Source: Virgibacillus dokdonensis (GTDB lineage Bacteria > Bacillota > Bacilli > Bacillales > Amphibacillaceae). Taken from it: a DNA stretch of 64,000 nt. A model generated the notes under the pieces. That model worked only from the letters and a program-made list of their open reading frames with translations, did no database searches and was not told the DNA's origin. Positions within the stretch are counted from its first letter, which is position 1. Every line of letters begins with the position of its first letter. The position numbers and the translations under genes were made by a program. The stretch lies in assembly GCF_900166595.1 (NCBI RefSeq), contig NZ_LT745763.1, forward strand, positions 2,848,986 to 2,912,985, given 5' to 3'. Below are positions 18,712 through 27,904 of the stretch, piece by piece.

Positions 18712-21165
18712 TCATCCTCTTCCTGTGAACAACTCAGAAATATAAGAAAGCAATTGTTTTGCTAAAATTGTTGGATTATATATATAAGATGGACCGCTAG
18801 GATTCACATCTAAGACATAGATGTTTCTCAAATCGTTCATCGATAAGCTAATAGCTACTTCAGACATACTTTCTTGATACGTGTTTTTTAAAGTAGTAGC
18901 AGCATTTTCAGCAATAGCCATAAGCTCTGATTCCAATAACTTTACCTCTTGACCATCGTATGTCTCTGTTAAATACTCCAGCATATCTCGCCTGTGAACA
19001 GTCGCATTGCTTCCTGCTTCAAAACTTTTCGTTTTGACATATCCACTTATGAAATCCCAATTTTTCATTTCCTTGTTCATTAAATGAACATGTATAGAAA
19101 CCAAATCATCTCTATTTTCGAAAGCTGTAATACGTGGATCAACTTGGACAACATAGCTTCTTTCCTCTAATAATTCCTTTAGTTTATTTGTCAATGGAAG
19201 TTGACTGTACACTGTTTTTCTTTTTCCATGAATAAGCAAATATTTACCATGTTCAAGTTCCTTTATAACATGTTCATCATATAATGTCCCAACTTCAGGC
19301 TTTAGCACAACCTGGTGATGGGCCTCTAACATTCTAAAAATATCTCTCGTTCTCTTTACTTGTTGGAAAGGTAACATATACTCCCTGTCTGCTAGATGGT
19401 TATATAATTCAGATCGTTCGGTGAGATCATTCCAATTATTAGTAAAACTTGCTTTCTCAGACAATTCTTCATACAGCCATTGCATCTGTTTACTATTTCT
19501 CATCTTCAATCTATCAAACACTATGTCAGGATACTCTATTATTTTAGCAATCCACACCCCATCCTCTAATACATAACCACGGATGACTCTTTCATATTCA
19601 TCAACATCCTTGGGACTAAATACATAAAAATAAAATTCTTTTTGTTCTGCCAGCTTTGCAAATTCCTTGGTCAATGCATCTCGAACATGTTTTCCTACTA
19701 ACATACCTATTGTAGGTTTTCCATTCGTTGACGCATTGGAGATATTGGCTATACTGGAATTAAACCGTTGCTGAAGTATCCGATCAGAACGAAATATACC
19801 ATTTTCAGCAAGGTATTTCGCATAGGCTATTGTATTGACTGCTCGTTTTTCTTCGTGATAGGCAGTTTGCGGACCATTATTCGCTTCATGCATCCAGTAT
19901 CTACCATTTTCATCAATTGCAAAATCCAAACCAAGTTCATCTAATGCAAAGTTGTATAACTTATCTAAATGGCTCGCTACTTCTAAGGATAGTTGCAAAA
20001 TATCATGTGCGTACTTTTCTCCAAGTTCGCCATACTCATGAAGTAAAAATGTATGAAAGTCTTCTACTCTTCCTTCTGTAGCAACATTACTTAAATTACT
20101 TTTTCTATTTCCAACACGCGGGTATATGTGCGTGATTATCCAATCCCCTTGTCCATTCTTTTGGACGTGAGAGCGAATATGATACGGTTCATCGTCTTTC
20201 GTACGTGTATGAATATACCGTTGAATAATAAAACTACCTTTTTTTCTTAAAATATGCTCTTGCAACCATTTTGAAAACACATCTTGATTTAAAATTTTTT
20301 CTTTTTTATGCTCCATTAAAATGTAACGGTTACCTTTTTTGGTAACAAAGAAAATATTTTCCCCACGGTTACTTAATAGTGATTTAAACACTACTTTATT
20401 ATTTTCTTGTAAAAAGTCAAAAACATCACTTTCCTTTTGACAAAGTCTAAACGGAACGAGTAAATCAGCATATTTACGGTACTTAACCATTCGTTTAGGC
20501 AAAGAAAATTTGTTACCTACATGATAGCTTGTAAAAGGGATTTTCCGTCTTAATTCCCTTTCGACATGGGAAGGTCTAATTGTTCCTATATTATTAATGA
20601 CATCTGGAAAAGGAGCAGTTATTCTCTCCCAGTTTCCATTTACATATGTATCAGCTTCTACCTCATTATTCTTTAGGTCGACATCTGTTTCTGTAAAGAA
20701 TAGTAAACGGGCATGTTGTTGTTGACTTTCTTTAACTAAAGCTTGAAGCCTTGGTTGAGGTAAGAACTTTACAGGATTCGCCTGTGGGGAGAAGACACCA
20801 ATTGTATACACTTTTTCAGCTTTATTTTGCCCATCTATTCCTTCCATATAGGATAACATTCTCTTTAAAAGTGGCAAAAATGAAAATTGAAGTACTTCTG
20901 TAATCTTAATGAATTTATTTGCTTCCAATAATTGAGCGACTTGCAATAGATAGTTTTCTAATTTACGCTTGTCATCTCGTAAAAACTCGTCATTCTCAAA
21001 CGTCTTACTTACGGATTGCACACCTTCCACAATAGAACTAAATATAAAGATTGCCTGATGGCTTTCTTCTTGCTTTACTAACTGATAAAAATATTCTGTT
21101 GCCTCAACAATGGTATGTAATATGTTGTTCGCTTGTGATAGCTGCTTTTGCGATATTGCCTCCAT
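18712..21165 (-). CDS. YheC/YheD-family spore-coat-associated protein with two ATP-grasp modules
   Basis: 817 residues, about twice the usual 360-450. An N-terminal helical segment (1-115) precedes a first YheC/D ATP-grasp unit (about 118-460: IGVFSPQANPV, then GLDFAIDENGRYWMHEANN) and a second (about 485-815: IGMLVGKHVRDA, then NIYVLDVNPSGPSYI). The first unit keeps the acidic ATP/metal tail (D..MHEANNGP). The second has DVNPSGPS in the same place. YheC and YheD associate with the spore coat in B. subtilis; the reaction is unknown. The fusion suggests an ancient joining of a yheC-yheD pair. Confidence 0.82.
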   Translation of the reverse strand: MEAISQKQLSQANNILHTIVEATEYFYQLVKQEESHQAIFIFSSIVEGVQSVSKTFENDEFLRDDKRKLENYLLQVAQLLEANKFIKITEVLQFSFLPLLKRMLSYMEGIDGQNKAEKVYTIGVFSPQANPVKFLPQPRLQALVKESQQQHARLLFFTETDVDLKNNEVEADTYVNGNWERITAPFPDVINNIGTIRPSHVERELRRKIPFTSYHVGNKFSLPKRMVKYRKYADLLVPFRLCQKESDVFDFLQENNKVVFKSLLSNRGENIFFVTKKGNRYILMEHKKEKILNQDVFSKWLQEHILRKKGSFIIQRYIHTRTKDDEPYHIRSHVQKNGQGDWIITHIYPRVGNRKSNLSNVATEGRVEDFHTFLLHEYGELGEKYAHDILQLSLEVASHLDKLYNFALDELGLDFAIDENGRYWMHEANNGPQTAYHEEKRAVNTIAYAKYLAENGIFRSDRILQQRFNSSIANISNASTNGKPTIGMLVGKHVRDALTKEFAKLAEQKEFYFYVFSPKDVDEYERVIRGYVLEDGVWIAKIIEYPDIVFDRLKMRNSKQMQWLYEELSEKASFTNNWNDLTERSELYNHLADREYMLPFQQVKRTRDIFRMLEAHHQVVLKPEVGTLYDEHVIKELEHGKYLLIHGKRKTVYSQLPLTNKLKELLEERSYVVQVDPRITAFENRDDLVSIHVHLMNKEMKNWDFISGYVKTKSFEAGSNATVHRRDMLEYLTETYDGQEVKLLESELMAIAENAATTLKNTYQESMSEVAISLSMNDLRNIYVLDVNPSGPSYIYNPTILAKQLLSYISELFTGRG

Positions 21166-21293
21166 ATGAACACTCCTAAGGGTTTAAAAACTCTTCTTTA
21201 TTGTTATTATCGGATCAAAATAGAAGTAGTTTGAGAAAATATTTGGATTTTTAATGCAGAGCACATCAGATTTGTTCCAACTTCCCCGCCTCT

Positions 21294-21602
21294 TCATTTA
21301 TTTTTAATGTCCTGGATCATATCTTTTACTAGCGCTTCTTGATAGCCTGCTTTTTTCATTCGTTTCATTTCTTTTACAAGTGGCAATAGTGTAGTGTGTT
21401 CCATGCACTCTAGTTTTTTTAATCGTTCTTTATCGATTGGTTTCACAGGATTACTTTTATGATATGCCGCTACATCCATTTGCCATAGACGCAACTGGGG
21501 TGCATAACGATGTAATAATCTTTCCGCCATTCCCACTCCTTCTGGATAAAAATCACTCGCATAATGAATGATACAATCTTCCTTTGCTAGTAAATCGCTA
21601 AA
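21294..21602 (-). pseudogene. Remnant of jetD (Wadjet type II Toprim nuclease, C-terminal end)
   Basis: About 100 codons. Reading upstream of the GTG at 21536 the frame continues in IIHYASDFYPEGVGMAERLL, the Toprim-like DxD segment of the TIGR02679/DUF2399 family, and ends with a GYQEALVKDMIQDI tail typical of its C-terminus. The N-terminal two thirds are missing. It joins the jetA remnant within about 15 bp and in another frame, so it is the far side of an internal deletion. Confidence 0.7.
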
Positions 21603-22555
21603 TGTAGATAGTCTTTTTTGCGACTACGGAAATAGTGGCGGCGTTCTCCCAATCGCTGGACGACACGAGTAATACGACGAATTTGTTCATTCGTTCGCGT
21701 TTGTAAGCTATCTAATTCACTTTCTCGATAAGCATCTCCTAAAAACCAGATTGTTAACGTCTGCCACTTGCCTTCCATATCTTCCATTAATGCTTCATCT
21801 TCTGTTACATCTTCAAAACGTGGCACATGTTGCTGGTGAACGATGACTTGCTGCATAAAAGCATATAACTTTTCCTTATCGATCGTCCGAAGTAATTGCT
21901 GTGTTTTTTGCGCCGTATGCTGTAACCCAACGATAAAATCTCTTAAATAAGTCGTAAATTGATCTTTAAACACGAGAAAAGCTTCCGTATGTATACGTTC
22001 TTCTGCTTGTTCACTATTTATATGTACAATATAATCTGAGGTGTTTTTAGTAATGGAGCGAAAATAGGTGAAAATGTCATTCCACAGTTGCGAACATTCA
22101 TCAGCCGCTGGAAAGAATGACTGTTGAAGCATCTTTTCTAGTTCGACTAATGATTGGTACAACCGTTCGAATTCTTTTTTCTCCAAAGATCCACCAAATA
22201 CGTCACCACCTTTTTCCATTTCAACGAGCATTCGTTCAAATTCGACTGTATAAGGTGTACATTGATAACGAAAACGTTTCTTTTTAAATTCCTCGATTGT
22301 ATGTGCTCTTCCCATTTCTTGTCTAGCTAATAAATTATTCCATTTTACCAATTGATCTAAATCTTGATGGAGTTGTTCTTCTGTATAATCTTTTAAATCC
22401 GTTGATTCTTTTAAATACGTCAATATTTCTTCTGGAAATAAAAATTCACGCATTCGTTCATGTTGGATATAGAAATAACGTAGAATAGCTCGATAACTCC
22501 AAGCTTTTTCAGCCGTTAAATAACTCGCTTCGACAACCTTTTTATACGTTTGCAT
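21587..22555 (-). pseudogene. Truncated jetA (Wadjet type II, TIGR02677/DUF2397)
   Basis: 322 codons from an ATG at 22555. The family features are clear: YLTAEKAWSYRAILRYFY near the N-terminus, QDLDQLVKWNNL, RYQCTPYTVEFERM and the RRHYFRSRKKDYLHLA segment. Full DUF2397 proteins are near 480-500 residues, so the winged-helix C-terminal third is gone. The frame stops at TAG right where jetD sequence begins. In intact loci jetB, jetC (SMC-like) and jetD follow; here they are lost except for the end of jetD. Plasmid-defence function is not expected. Confidence 0.75.
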
Positions 22556-23008
22556 ATCTACATTCTCCTAGTTTAAACGTTTCTTCACTTAGAATGTACT
22601 TTTATCATAGCTAGTGAATCGCCTAAAGGTATTTTATATTACAAGAATCGACTTTTTTTATATTGTAAAGTCTTATAATCCACAAGTCCAATCGTACAAT
22701 AGAGAGGGGGGGCGTATCTGTCTCAAACAATTTCCAGCACTTCATTTATACACACTTTTACTGTTTGTTTCGTGCGGTAGTGGCCACTGCGGAAAATTTT
22801 TTACCATTAGAGGGGGTATCACTTACGTAATGAAGGGAAATATCATCTATATAATTATAGAATAACTACATGCGTATTTATGCCTACATCCTCTTAATAA
22901 ATCCTTCCAAATGCACTTGTTCATCTTACGATTGCTTGGTATTCTGATTACCGTCGCGTTTGTAGTGAAATGTAGAAATTTTTTAGAGGTTGTTCAAAAA
23001 ATGCATTG
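22556..23008. other. Intergenic region without a convincing gene
   Basis: A plus-strand open frame at 22614-22865 has a GAGAGGGGGG tract inside it but no start codon at the right spacing and no recognisable protein features. I see nothing else until the repeat at 23009. Confidence 0.4.
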
Positions 23009-23069
23009 AAAAAACTTAGCTTATCACTAAGTCTTATGACGAAAGCCTTTGTTTTTCTTATACGATAAA
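23009..23069 (+). repeat. Dispersed repeat family 2, copy A
   Basis: 61 bp that match 33907-33967 at about 50 positions without gaps. It contains a small hairpin (ACTTAG..CTAAGT) and the shared block TTTTTCTTA..CGATAAA. Just upstream, 22986-23000 reads GAGGTTGTTCAAAAA, like a transposon end. Probably a short mobile or structured element. Confidence 0.65.
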
Positions 23070-23258
23070 CCAAAAAAAATTATACTTTTCCTATAGTGCT
23101 AAAAAGTGACTCATGGAACTTCATCGTTGCTTATTTAACGGACTGCATACACTCCACTACTTCAAACTTCACCGTCCAGAACTGTTATCCTTTTTATCTA
23201 TTTTTTGCACATGCGCTTTTTTATATGGTTATCTTCATGCTAAAGGGGGAAACGAGGC

Positions 23259-23501
23259 TTGAATCAAAAGCAGATAAATGATTTATTATCCACCATGAAT
23301 GATTTGCTGGAAGAATTGGAAGAAATACGAGAAAAAAGTAGGCAAGTGGATGATCAGTGTAACGATTTAGACATTCGAGCAAGTAATATGAAAGGAAATA
23401 TAAACCAATTAGAACAAGGGTTACAATCCTTAGAAGGGCAATTTAACTTAGTCACAACAGGTCACGAAAATGTGATCTTTTCCAACACTTCTTGGCTTTA
23501 G
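23259..23501 (+). CDS. Small coiled-coil protein, unknown
   Basis: 80 residues starting at a TTG nine bases after AAAGGGGG. Residues 5-65 are rich in heptad-spaced leucine, glutamate and lysine and should form a coiled coil; the last 15 residues are unlike the rest and may be a frameshifted tail. No family recognised. It is the only gene in a 1.1-kb stretch between the Wadjet remnant and the secreted protein. Confidence 0.4.
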   Translation: MNQKQINDLLSTMNDLLEELEEIREKSRQVDDQCNDLDIRASNMKGNINQLEQGLQSLEGQFNLVTTGHENVIFSNTSWL

Positions 23502-23587
23502 CCCCATCATCAGTCAAAAATTCAAAATATACAGGAGGTACATTAAAAGAGTATCTCCTCATTTTTATGACCCATATATTCCGAAAA

Positions 23588-23620
23588 TTGTTTTTTTCTG
23601 AATAATGTGGTATATTATTC
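23588..23620 (+). promoter_or_regulatory. Promoter with overlapping palindromic operator
   Basis: TTGTTT, 17 bp, TATATT (-10 at 23611-23616). A perfect inverted repeat GAATAAT-N7-ATTATTC (23600-23620) covers the -10, so an unidentified regulator probably controls the downstream secreted protein gene. Confidence 0.5.
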
Positions 23621-23684
23621 ATATGACAATTGACGAGAGGAGGGCATAGGTAAAGAAGCAATACTTAAAGAAGGGGGATTTAAA

Positions 23685-24395
23685 TTGAAAAAAGCTTTTT
23701 TCTTATTGTTTGTAATTAGTTTATCATTATTGGCAACGCCATCAGCATCATTAGCTTTGGAAGAAAAAGAACATGACTTGAAATTAACTAACGAGGATTT
23801 GTCACATTTACAAGAAGAATTAGTTAAATATGATGTAGAAGCAGAAATAGCTAAGAGTCTAAGTGAGAAGCTTAATAGCGGACAATTACTAGATTCCATG
23901 ACTATGACAGAGGAAGATGCAGTAGATTCAAGAATTAAGAAGCATTTAGACGGTAGCGAAGAAAAACTCTATATCTATCCTGACGGTTCTATTACAGTGG
24001 CAGGTGTTGAACCTGATAAGATTACAGCTTTCGCAGAAGGTATTAAAGGAGGTAGTTGTAGAACTGGAACAGGTTATACAAATTGCACTAACAAAGTGGT
24101 TTACTATAAAAACCCTGGCGTTTGGGAAATCAGTTTTAGAGCAAATTATACATTTCAAAGATCGCAATTTGACATTATCTCAAGAGTTTATAATCATAGT
24201 GTATGGATGATTGGTGGAACAGCCCAAGACCCATCATTAAGAATGTTAAAATCAAAAGAAAATAGCGCAGGTCCAGCAAAAGCTCGCTTCTCTACTTATC
24301 TTAACTTAGGCGGAAGCTATGGAACTTTAACCAGAAGTGTTGAATTGAGAGTAGGTAATAACCGAGCAAAAGTTTACGCTGCTAAATATTATTAA
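23685..24395 (+). CDS. Secreted protein of unknown function, possibly DUF5626-like
   Basis: 236 residues. A signal peptide (MKKAFFLLFVISLSLLATPS, cleavage likely after ASLA near residue 24) is followed by a charged helical propeptide-like segment (25-95) and a C-terminal beta-rich domain (120-236) with CRTGTGYTNC and SFRANYTF tracts and two cysteines that could pair. The start TTG lies 7 bp after GAAGGGGG. The domain reminds me of DUF5626, but I am not sure. A small membrane peptide gene follows the terminator. Confidence 0.65.
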   Translation: MKKAFFLLFVISLSLLATPSASLALEEKEHDLKLTNEDLSHLQEELVKYDVEAEIAKSLSEKLNSGQLLDSMTMTEEDAVDSRIKKHLDGSEEKLYIYPDGSITVAGVEPDKITAFAEGIKGGSCRTGTGYTNCTNKVVYYKNPGVWEISFRANYTFQRSQFDIISRVYNHSVWMIGGTAQDPSLRMLKSKENSAGPAKARFSTYLNLGGSYGTLTRSVELRVGNNRAKVYAAKYY

Positions 24396-24403
24396 TATTT
24401 TAC

Positions 24404-24441
24404 AATAGGGGACTATTCCTGAAGAGGAATCCCCTATTTAC
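24404..24441 (+). terminator. Terminator of the secreted protein gene
   Basis: AATAGGGGA and TCCCCTATT pair, with an inner ATTCCT/AGGAAT stem, followed by TACATTTT. Confidence 0.75.
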
Positions 24442-24504
24442 ATTTTAGAAATTTAATTCTACAATTAAAGAAACATTAGATTAATTTCAATAGGAGGAAT
24501 TGCT

Positions 24505-24606
24505 GTGTTTCTAGGAGATTTGTTGTCACAACTTTTCGTCTATGGATCAATAGTTTTAATAATATTGATTGTCTTTTTAATATATCGTAATTCGAAAAAT
24601 AATTAA
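24505..24606 (+). CDS. 33-residue membrane peptide
   Basis: GTG start 5 bp after TAGGAGGA. The product is MFLGDLLSQLFVYG followed by a hydrophobic run and IYRNSKNN: one membrane helix with a basic end. It is too short for standard gene callers but has one of the best ribosome sites in the region. It lies 110 bp after the secreted protein gene, beyond a terminator, so it is a partner only by position. It could be a toxin, immunity or signalling peptide. Confidence 0.5.
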   Translation: MFLGDLLSQLFVYGSIVLIILIVFLIYRNSKNN

Positions 24607-24764
24607 CACATAAAAATCTGTATCCCTTCATAATAATATATTTTATGGTAGTTGTAGCATAAATTATTAAAAACATACCCATTTGATAAAAATAATTTTG
24701 CCTATTTTAAAAACAAACCTTCTTAAAGGAGATAAATAAAATTAAGAAAAATCGGGCAAAAACT

Positions 24765-25309
24765 GAGGCCACTGAAAAAGCCCAAAAAGATATGATTTCC
24801 AACTTTATCATGGGAATCATGTCTTTTTAGATGCAGGAATGTAAGTTTGTAAAGCTGGACATATGGCGATTCGCAAAGCACGCCAAGGAAAGAAAAGTGT
24901 CGCGAAGAACCAAACAGATACCTATTATTTTGACGTGGAAAAATGTAAATTTTGTCCGTTCAGAGAAGGCTGTTACAAATCTGGAGCTAAAAGCAAGAGT
25001 TATTTCGTAAGCACCAAATCGAATGAACAAAATGAACAGGCGAAGTTCCAAGAAACGAATGATTTTAAAGAGAAATCCAAAGAACGCTATAAGATTGAAG
25101 CGAAAAATAGCGAGTTAAAACACAGACACGGATATGATTTTTCAACATCTTCGGGTCTAGTTGGCATGGAAATGCAAGGAGCCATGGCAATATTCTCTGT
25201 AAACCTAAAACGAATATTGAAACTAATGGGTTAAAAATAAGCAAATTGAGTGCATAAATCAGTAAAATGAGGACTTACACTAAGAAATCATAAGATTTTC
25301 AGTGACCTC
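24765..25309 (+). mobile_element. Internally deleted IS1182-family element
   Basis: Terminal inverted repeats are present at both ends: GAGGCCACTGAAAA (24765-24778) and TTTTCAGTGACCTC (25296-25309), 13 of 14 matching. Only 545 bp remain, against about 1.8 kb for a complete element. A hairpin around 24785-24828 (AAAAGATATGATT..AATCATGTCTTTT) and a transposase 3' fragment lie between. No obvious target duplication. Confidence 0.75.
24845..25234 (+). pseudogene. IS1182-family transposase, C-terminal fragment
   Basis: About 130 codons. It contains the end of the DDE domain: CKAGHMAIRKARQGKK, then a Cys-rich CxFCPFREGCYKSG knot, and KERYKIEAKNSELKHRHGYD / GLVGMEMQGAMAIFSVNLKR, strongly conserved in IS1182 transposases. 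The N-terminal catalytic aspartates are missing and an in-frame stop lies just upstream. Confidence 0.85.
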
Positions 25310-25391
25310 TCTTAGGCTGCCTTTCTTCTAAATTTAAATGGGATTGGTACCCTAATTTTTCTTGAATACGTTCTTCATTATAAGGCTTCAT
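25299..25391 (-). pseudogene. IS3-family transposase tail fragment
   Basis: On the minus strand 25 codons read YNEERIQEKLGYQS and onwards, the usual end of the rve integrase domain of IS3-group OrfB. The fragment's stop codon lies in the inverted repeat of the IS1182 remnant, so that element inserted into or beside an older IS3 copy. Confidence 0.5.
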
Positions 25392-25636
25392 AAGTATTAT
25401 TCCTACACAATTTCTGATCTCCTGAAATGATAACGAATTGTATTTAATTGGAATTCTTCCTATGTTAATTAGCAAACACCAATAGTTATTAATACACTAT
25501 AAATAACGCACTGGAAATATAAAAGTTATAACTATGTCGAGAAAAACTTCCACTCCTTTAAAAGCAAATGACCATTCTATTCTAAAAAGTGGTAAAATAA
25601 GAAACAAATACTTTGTCACGGAAAGGAGTTTACTTC

Positions 25637-26692
25637 ATGACAAACATTCCTATTTTGGATGGTCATAATGATACATTATTAAGATTACACAAGTCACATG
25701 AAAGTGAAATGATTTTCTTTAATGAAAATACTTTTGGGCATATTGATTTGCCACGTGCAAGAACAGGCAAGTTTGCTGGAGGCTTTTTTGCTGCCTTTAC
25801 TCCAAATGAGAACTACAAAGTCGAACCAGAAAAACATGTAACTAAAACAGGATACGATATGCCCTTACCACCACCTATTGATCAGCCATTTGCATTGAAT
25901 TATACGAACGCCTTGGCTGCAACTCTTTTTAAGCTAGAAGCCGCTTCAAATGGAAAAATAAACGTCGTGAAAAGCAAGGAAGAATTGATCCGTTGTTTGA
26001 ACAAGCAAAAATTGGCTACTATTTTCCATATAGAGGGAGCTGAAGCGATTGATCGTGAGTTCCATGCGCTTCACGTCCTTTATCAAGCTGGGTTGCGATC
26101 ATTAGGCATTGTTTGGAGTAGACCTAATCGATATGGCGAAGGTGTTCCTTTTCGCTATCCATCTTCTCCTAACATCGGTGATGGGTTAACAGATGATGGA
26201 AAACGCCTCGTAAAGGAATGTAATCAGCTCGGAATTATGGTTGATACAACGCATTTAAACGAGAGGGGATTTTGGGACGTTGTTCAGTTAAGTGATGCTC
26301 CTATTGTAGCAACTCATTCAAACGTCCATGCAATCTGTCCAATTTCAAGAAACCTTACCGATAATCAACTCAAAGCAATTAAAGATAGTAATGGAGTAGT
26401 AGGCATTAATTATGCAGTCAATATGTTACGTCCTGACGGTCAATTTGATACAAATATTCCATTAGATACCATTGTTGATCATATCTCCTATATAGCGGAT
26501 AATTACGGAATTGATCATGTCGCTTTAGGATCCGATTTCGATGGCACAACTGTACCAGATAGTCTAAAAGATGTGACAGGTTTACCTAAATTACTAAAGA
26601 GGCTAGAAATAGCGGGGTTTGCAGAGCAAGAAATTGAAAAAATTGCTTATAAAAATTGGATACGCGTATTAGGAGAAACTTGGAAGGAGTAA
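25637..26692 (+). CDS. Membrane dipeptidase family enzyme (peptidase M19)
   Basis: Zinc dipeptidase related to renal dipeptidase, 351 residues. Metal-binding GHND near residue 11, FHIEGAEA near 130, TTHLN and THSNVHA with the second histidines near 205 and 225, the SRNLTD motif and GSDFDG near 300 are all in place. The ATG at 25637 follows AAAGGAG at 8 bp. No signal peptide. Bacterial members hydrolyse L-D or L-L dipeptides; the nearby muropeptide sugar cluster makes cell-wall peptides an attractive substrate, but that is inference. Confidence 0.88.
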   Translation: MTNIPILDGHNDTLLRLHKSHESEMIFFNENTFGHIDLPRARTGKFAGGFFAAFTPNENYKVEPEKHVTKTGYDMPLPPPIDQPFALNYTNALAATLFKLEAASNGKINVVKSKEELIRCLNKQKLATIFHIEGAEAIDREFHALHVLYQAGLRSLGIVWSRPNRYGEGVPFRYPSSPNIGDGLTDDGKRLVKECNQLGIMVDTTHLNERGFWDVVQLSDAPIVATHSNVHAICPISRNLTDNQLKAIKDSNGVVGINYAVNMLRPDGQFDTNIPLDTIVDHISYIADNYGIDHVALGSDFDGTTVPDSLKDVTGLPKLLKRLEIAGFAEQEIEKIAYKNWIRVLGETWKE

Positions 26693-26826
26693 GGTCTATA
26701 GTTAGCATTTCAGAAATTAGATATGTAGGGAGTTTATCCTAATAAAGTGATACTACAGGCAGTAACCGTTTACCGTTCTTCTACTTCATGTTTTCCAGCT
26801 TATTCAAGGAGATGACCTAAAGTAAT

Positions 26827-26901
26827 AGGTGCTGTTATCTTCCACTTAGACTTGTCTAGCTTACATTTTCCAATTCTTAAGCTGGGAGTCCTACAGCACC
26901 T
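26827..26901 (-). terminator. Long imperfect hairpin after the kinase gene
   Basis: AGGTGCTGT (26827-26835) and ACAGCACCT (26893-26901) are exact complements enclosing 57 nt with further partial pairing. It closes the minus-strand cluster; there is no strong T run, so termination is uncertain. Confidence 0.4.
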
Positions 26902-26924
26902 TAAATCCGGATAAACTCTAAATC

Positions 26925-27896
26925 TTAGTTTGTACTTGCCTCTTGCATCCTTTTTATCATATCAGAAGTAACTTTTACATCAAGTTGTGTAAAACCGCCT
27001 ACGATAGATCCATAAACAGGTAAGAGAGAAGGAGTTAAAACTCGAAAATAGTCATCCTTTTCCAAGTTCCTATGGACAATTGGTAAAACTCCATCCACAT
27101 CGTTAAAGATTCCGCCACACAATACCACTTTAACTTCTTCCCTATCTGTAAACAATTTACGATAAAGTGTTACGATGTGATGTACTATTTCAATTGCAGC
27201 ATTTTCAACTATCCGGCTAGCTACACGATCATTTCTTTTATAGGCACAAAAAACAATTTCAGATAAACTTGCAATCGTTCTCTTCATATCTTGCGCAAAA
27301 TAAATATGGTCAATGAGAGAGCGAGCATTATCTACACGGAAATGTTCATAGAGCATATCCAATAGTATTGTTTGATCTCCTCTTCCATCTTGGAATTTTA
27401 AAGCGGCAGATACACCTTGCCTTCCTATGCTGTAACCACTACCTTCATCACCAAGTAGATGCCCCCATCCCCCTACTCTATCTTTATTTTGCTTCTTGTT
27501 TATTCCATAAGCTACAGATCCGGTTCCTGATATATGAACGATCCCCGGATCACCCAAAGTTCCGGAATATAACGCATTTAACGCATCTATCTCCAAATAA
27601 ACTTTGCTGTTCTTAGGAACTAATGATGATAAAATACCTGTTATTTGCTGTTTTATTTCAGCGCTCCCTGCCCCAGCTATACCTGCATAAACACAGATTA
27701 CACGTTCAAATTCAACTGGTGCCCGATCTTTTATACGTTGGAATATAGCTTTAAATATCTCATGTAATTCCTGGTTAGATATTACATTTGCATTCGAAGG
27801 ACCGACTGTAAAATTAATTACTGTATTTCCTCTCATATCAACCATTACTACCTGTGTTTTTGTACCCCCACCATCAATACCAATTATATATTCCAT
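26925..27896 (-). CDS. N-acetylglucosamine/N-acetylmuramic acid kinase, BadF/BadG/BcrA family (NagK or MurK-like)
   Basis: 323 residues, ASKHA fold: GIDGGGTKTQ at the N-terminus (phosphate 1), GPSNAN, HISGTGSVAYG near 120-130 (phosphate 2), GGWGHLLGDEGSGYSIGRQ and a late GGIF adenosine motif. This family contains eukaryotic-type GlcNAc kinase and clostridial MurK, which phosphorylates both MurNAc and GlcNAc. Eight bases separate it from murQ upstream. In context it would phosphorylate free GlcNAc released by MupG. Substrate by context, not proof. Confidence 0.8.
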   Translation of the reverse strand: MEYIIGIDGGGTKTQVVMVDMRGNTVINFTVGPSNANVISNQELHEIFKAIFQRIKDRAPVEFERVICVYAGIAGAGSAEIKQQITGILSSLVPKNSKVYLEIDALNALYSGTLGDPGIVHISGTGSVAYGINKKQNKDRVGGWGHLLGDEGSGYSIGRQGVSAALKFQDGRGDQTILLDMLYEHFRVDNARSLIDHIYFAQDMKRTIASLSEIVFCAYKRNDRVASRIVENAAIEIVHHIVTLYRKLFTDREEVKVVLCGGIFNDVDGVLPIVHRNLEKDDYFRVLTPSLLPVYGSIVGGFTQLDVKVTSDMIKRMQEASTN

Positions 27897-27904
27897 TTTC
27901 CCCC

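Noticed and set aside
22614..22865. 83-codon plus-strand open frame with a G-rich tract
   Set aside because: The G-rich tract is not followed by a usable start codon and the translation shows no domain.
23096..23281. 61-codon plus-strand open frame
   Set aside because: No ribosome site; overlaps the ribosome site and start of the coiled-coil frame at 23259.
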